Shown here piece after piece: positions 5,582 through 7,984 of a stretch of 7,984 nucleotides of DNA. Made by a program: the position numbers and the translations under genes. Positions within the stretch are counted from its first letter, which is position 1, and each line of letters starts with the position of its first letter. Below the pieces are notes generated by a model. It worked only from the letters and a program-made list of their open reading frames with translations. It had not been told where the DNA came from and did no database searches. The stretch is from JAHOYW01 sp964515915 (GTDB lineage Bacteria; Verrucomicrobiota; Lentisphaeria; Victivallales; Victivallaceae): contig CAZEXM010000123.1 of assembly GCA_964515915.1 (NCBI GenBank), positions 1 through 7,984 of the forward strand, written 5' to 3'.

Positions 5582-6843
5582 AAAAATCCATTCAGGACGC
5601 TTATCAACTGGCAAAAAAACGCTATGGAACTATCGGTATGGATACCGATGCCGTACTGGAACAACTGAAGAAAATTCCAATTTCAATTCATTGCTGGCAG
5701 GGCGATGATGTCGGTGGTTTTGAAGTCGCCGCGGATGGCACTGGCGGGGGTGGAATTATGGCAACCGGCAATTATCCCGGACGCGCCCGTACTCCCGGAG
5801 AATTGCGTGCCGACCTTGATGAAGCTTTATCCCTGATTCCCGGTACGCATCGTTTAAATCTCCATGCCAGTTATGTGGAAACCGGCGGGAAATTTATAGA
5901 CCGCGACCAAATCAAGCCCGAACATGTCAAAAATTGGGTCGAGTGGGCTAAAGCCAGAGCTATGGGCATGGATTTCAATCCGACATTTTTCGCCCATTCC
6001 AAAGCCGACAGCGGTTTCACGCTCAGCAGCAATGATGATAAAATCCGGAACTTCTGGATCGCGCACGGCAAAGCCTGCCGCAGAATCAGCGAATATATTG
6101 GCAGGGAACTGGCTTCCCCCTGCGTGATGAATATCTGGATACCGGACGGCTTTAAAGACGTCCCGGTTGACCGCAACGGCGCCCGCGCCCGGCTCAAAGC
6201 TTCGCTTGACGAAATGTGCGCCGAAAAAATCAATCCAAAATATCATCTCGATGCCGTTGAAAGCAAATTATTCGGTATCGGTTCGGAAAGCTGTGTGGTC
6301 GGCTCGCATGAATTCTATATGGGATATGCCCTGAAAAACGGCCTTCTGCTTTGCCTTGACACCGGGCATTTCCATCCCGCCGAGCTGGTTTCGGATAAAA
6401 TTTCTTCCGTCCTGCAGTTTGCCGATGAAATTCTCCTGCATGTCAGCCGCCCGGTCAGATGGGACAGCGACCATGTCGTAACTTACAACGAGGAATTACT
6501 CGCCATCGCCCAGGAAATCATCCGCAATAAATTCCAGGATAGAGTCCATATCGCTTTGGACTTTTTTGATGCCTCAATCAACCGCATCGCCGCCTGGGTC
6601 ATCGGCGGCAGAAATATGCTTAAAGCTTTGTGCGTGGCTTTGCTGGAACCGTCGGAACAGCTCAAAGCTTTGGAAAATGAAGGTAATTACACCGCCCGGC
6701 TGGCGATGCTTGAGGAACAGAAATTCCTCCCGGCGGGCGCGGTATGGGATTACTATTGTGCTCAGCAAGGCGTTCCGGTTGGGCTGGAATGGCTTGGCGA
6801 AGTCGAAAAATATGAAAAAAATGTTTTAAGTAAACGGGATTGA
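5578..6843 (+). CDS. rhaA: L-rhamnose isomerase
   Basis: This 421-residue protein (E. coli RhaA has 419) interconverts L-rhamnose and L-rhamnulose, the first catabolic step, using a TIM-barrel fold with two divalent metals. It aligns almost throughout with E. coli RhaA: ISIHCWQGDDVGGFE (35-49), ATGNYPGRAR (62-71), RDQIKPEHVKNWVEWAKA (109-126), VMNIWIPDG (183-191), DAVESKLFGIG (225-235), HVSRPVRWDSDHV (288-300) and ALDFFDASINRIAAWVIG (326-343). All expected metal or catalytic residues are present: Glu228, Asp261, His264, His288, Asp296, Asp298 and Asp328, each at a constant offset of six from the E. coli numbering. The start codon overlaps the rhaB stop as ATGA and is preceded by AGGGGG, so translation is coupled. 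The aldolase gene begins 4 nt after its TGA. There is no sign of damage or divergence in function. Confidence 0.97.
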   Translation: MKKSIQDAYQLAKKRYGTIGMDTDAVLEQLKKIPISIHCWQGDDVGGFEVAADGTGGGGIMATGNYPGRARTPGELRADLDEALSLIPGTHRLNLHASYVETGGKFIDRDQIKPEHVKNWVEWAKARAMGMDFNPTFFAHSKADSGFTLSSNDDKIRNFWIAHGKACRRISEYIGRELASPCVMNIWIPDGFKDVPVDRNGARARLKASLDEMCAEKINPKYHLDAVESKLFGIGSESCVVGSHEFYMGYALKNGLLLCLDTGHFHPAELVSDKISSVLQFADEILLHVSRPVRWDSDHVVTYNEELLAIAQEIIRNKFQDRVHIALDFFDASINRIAAWVIGGRNMLKALCVALLEPSEQLKALENEGNYTARLAMLEEQKFLPAGAVWDYYCAQQGVPVGLEWLGEVEKYEKNVLSKRD

Positions 6844-6847
6844 AAGA

Positions 6848-7912
6848 ATGGATTCTTTATTGGGAAATTTAACTGAATTAACTCGTAAATTCGGCAATGT
6901 CGACTATGTCCGGGGCGGCGGCGGCAATTCGTCAGCCAAAACCCGGGATACAATCTGGATGAAGCCATCCGGTTTGACCATGAGAACGCTTACTGCGGAT
7001 AAATTTGTCGCTTTGGAACGCGCTGAAATCAGGCGCATGGACGAAATTTCACTTAGCGGCGACGTACAAAAACGCGAAGCCCTGGCTAAAGCTGTCATGG
7101 CGGCGGCGGTAAAGCCGGGTTCAGCGGGACGCCCGTCTGTCGAAACGCCGCTGCATAATCTTTTTGACAGCGTTTACCTTATGCATACGCATCCCGCCCT
7201 GGTTAACGGCATGACTTGCGCCGAAAACGGCAAAGCGCTTTGCGAAAAGCTTTTTCCCGACGCTTTATGGACGGGCTATATTGATCCGGGCATCACGCTT
7301 TATCAGCTTGTCCGTGGTGAAGTCGCTGAATATAAAAAACAATTCGGCAAACAGCCGGAAGTACTTTTCCTGAAAAACCATGGAGTTTTCGTTGCCGGGG
7401 ATACGCCGGAAAAAATTGAGGAAATTTATGCTGATATATTCACGAAACTAAAAAAAGAGTATGCCGGAGCCGGTATTTCCCTGACTTTAAATAAGCATAA
7501 TATGGATCTCAATCCCCGGGACACGGAAGTTTTTAAGAAAGCTTTTCCCGCTGCTGAGATGCAGGCGCTGATCTGCACTAAAAGCTTTGCCGCCGCGGAC
7601 GGGCCGGTTTCCCCGGACCATATTGTTTACATGAAATCTTTTGTCCACAAAGGCGCTATTTCAGAACAGTCAATATCGGCTTTCAGGCAGGCGCACGGCT
7701 ATTATCCTAAAATCCTTGAAACTCCCGGGCTGGTTTATTCCATAGGGCCAGATTTAGCAGGAGCATACCTGGCTTTGGAACTGGCTGAAGACGGAGCTTT
7801 GATAAAACAGCTCGCCGAAGCTTTCGGAGGCATCAATTATCTCGATGCCGCCTCCCGCGATTTTATCGAAAACTGGGAAGTTGAATCCTACCGCCGCGGA
7901 CAACTGGCGTAA
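6848..7912 (+). CDS. Class II aldolase, stand-alone aldolase half of the bifunctional rhamnulose-1-phosphate aldolase/dehydrogenase family
   Basis: This 354-residue class II aldolase/adducin-fold protein most likely cleaves L-rhamnulose-1-phosphate to dihydroxyacetone phosphate and L-lactaldehyde, closing the pathway begun by RhaA and RhaB. The N-terminus has a glycine-rich phosphate-binding loop VRGGGGNSSAKT (21-32). Glu99 in SVETPLHN is the likely catalytic acid. His113 and His115 in MHTHPALVNG, with His178 in LKNHGVFVAGDTPE, give the zinc ligands. It is longer than E. coli RhaD (274 residues) and resembles the N-terminal half of two-domain proteins such as B. subtilis YuxG (RhaEW), which carry a C-terminal short-chain dehydrogenase. 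Here the chain stops at WEVESYRRGQLA, near where the linker would begin, and no dehydrogenase sequence follows in the remaining 72 bases. The ATG lies 4 nt after the rhaA stop with only AAAGA as a ribosome site. The fold is certain; the exact substrate is inferred from the operon. Confidence 0.88.
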   Translation: MDSLLGNLTELTRKFGNVDYVRGGGGNSSAKTRDTIWMKPSGLTMRTLTADKFVALERAEIRRMDEISLSGDVQKREALAKAVMAAAVKPGSAGRPSVETPLHNLFDSVYLMHTHPALVNGMTCAENGKALCEKLFPDALWTGYIDPGITLYQLVRGEVAEYKKQFGKQPEVLFLKNHGVFVAGDTPEKIEEIYADIFTKLKKEYAGAGISLTLNKHNMDLNPRDTEVFKKAFPAAEMQALICTKSFAAADGPVSPDHIVYMKSFVHKGAISEQSISAFRQAHGYYPKILETPGLVYSIGPDLAGAYLALELAEDGALIKQLAEAFGGINYLDAASRDFIENWEVESYRRGQLA

Positions 7913-7937
7913 ACTTTGTATTTCACCTAAGTATCTG

Positions 7938-7970
7938 TTAATAAATAAATGATGTTTTATTTTTATTTAA
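7938..7970 (+). repeat. AT-only imperfect inverted repeat after the rha operon
   Basis: AAATAAA (7943-7949) and TTTATTT (7956-7962) form a 7-bp A-T stem with a 6-nt loop, 30 bp past the aldolase stop, followed by TTATTTAA. It might be a weak transcription end or mRNA 3' element, but an A-T-only stem is not persuasive. The last 72 bases of the window hold no gene. Confidence 0.2.
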
Positions 7971-7984
7971 AGGTTGTTGTTTTT

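Noticed and set aside
5854..6246. 130- and 120-codon minus-strand frames opposite rhaA
   Set aside because: They lie entirely within a strongly conserved gene and their translations look like reverse-complement shadows.
6848..7912. Bacterial microcompartment locus for fucose/rhamnose, suggested by the class II aldolase
   Set aside because: No shell protein, encapsulation peptide or aldehyde dehydrogenase is visible in the window.

Overview
The window is about 8 kb of ordinary, densely coding bacterial chromosome. Base composition is moderate, with AT-rich intergenic stretches, and many genes have weak Shine-Dalgarno sequences. The genes suggest a carbohydrate-degrading bacterium, possibly from the Verrucomicrobiota/Lentisphaerota side of the tree. 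That placement is inference from protein flavour alone; no marker gene here settles it. I see no mobile element, CRISPR array, tRNA or rRNA.

Left part (1-2949): A short non-coding edge carries a good plus-strand intrinsic terminator (91-112), presumably ending a gene outside the window. A class I aminotransferase of the bacterial I-beta (Thermus-like) aspartate aminotransferase type runs leftward (111-1289). A 224-bp AT-rich divergent spacer follows. Next comes a two-gene plus-strand unit: a small unrecognised protein (1514-1765), then 3 nt later the release-factor methyltransferase prmC (1769-2614). prmC ends tail-to-tail, with stop codons overlapping by 4 nt, against a leftward gene for a small single-pass membrane protein (2611-2931). 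Because no spacer exists there, the terminators seem to be embedded in the opposing genes. The clearest is a GC-rich hairpin plus T-tract on the minus strand inside prmC.

Right part (3127-7912): This is an L-rhamnose utilisation locus. An AraC-family regulator resembling RhaS/RhaR reads leftward. A 133-bp divergent region holds a direct repeat (TTTGTCG, 21 bp apart), the probable operator. A tight rightward operon then reads rhamnulokinase rhaB (4121-5581), L-rhamnose isomerase rhaA (5578-6843, ATGA overlap) and a class II aldolase (6848-7912). The pathway is L-rhamnose to L-rhamnulose (RhaA), to L-rhamnulose-1-phosphate (RhaB), to dihydroxyacetone phosphate plus L-lactaldehyde (aldolase). 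The aldolase is not the classical short RhaD. It resembles only the N-terminal half of the bifunctional aldolase/short-chain dehydrogenase (YuxG/RhaEW type), so lactaldehyde would need an enzyme encoded elsewhere. No transporter or rhamnosidase lies in the window.

I did not find a convincing new biological system. The best leads are the stand-alone aldolase, the 21-bp operator repeat, the embedded antisense terminator and an apparent excess of AAGCTT.
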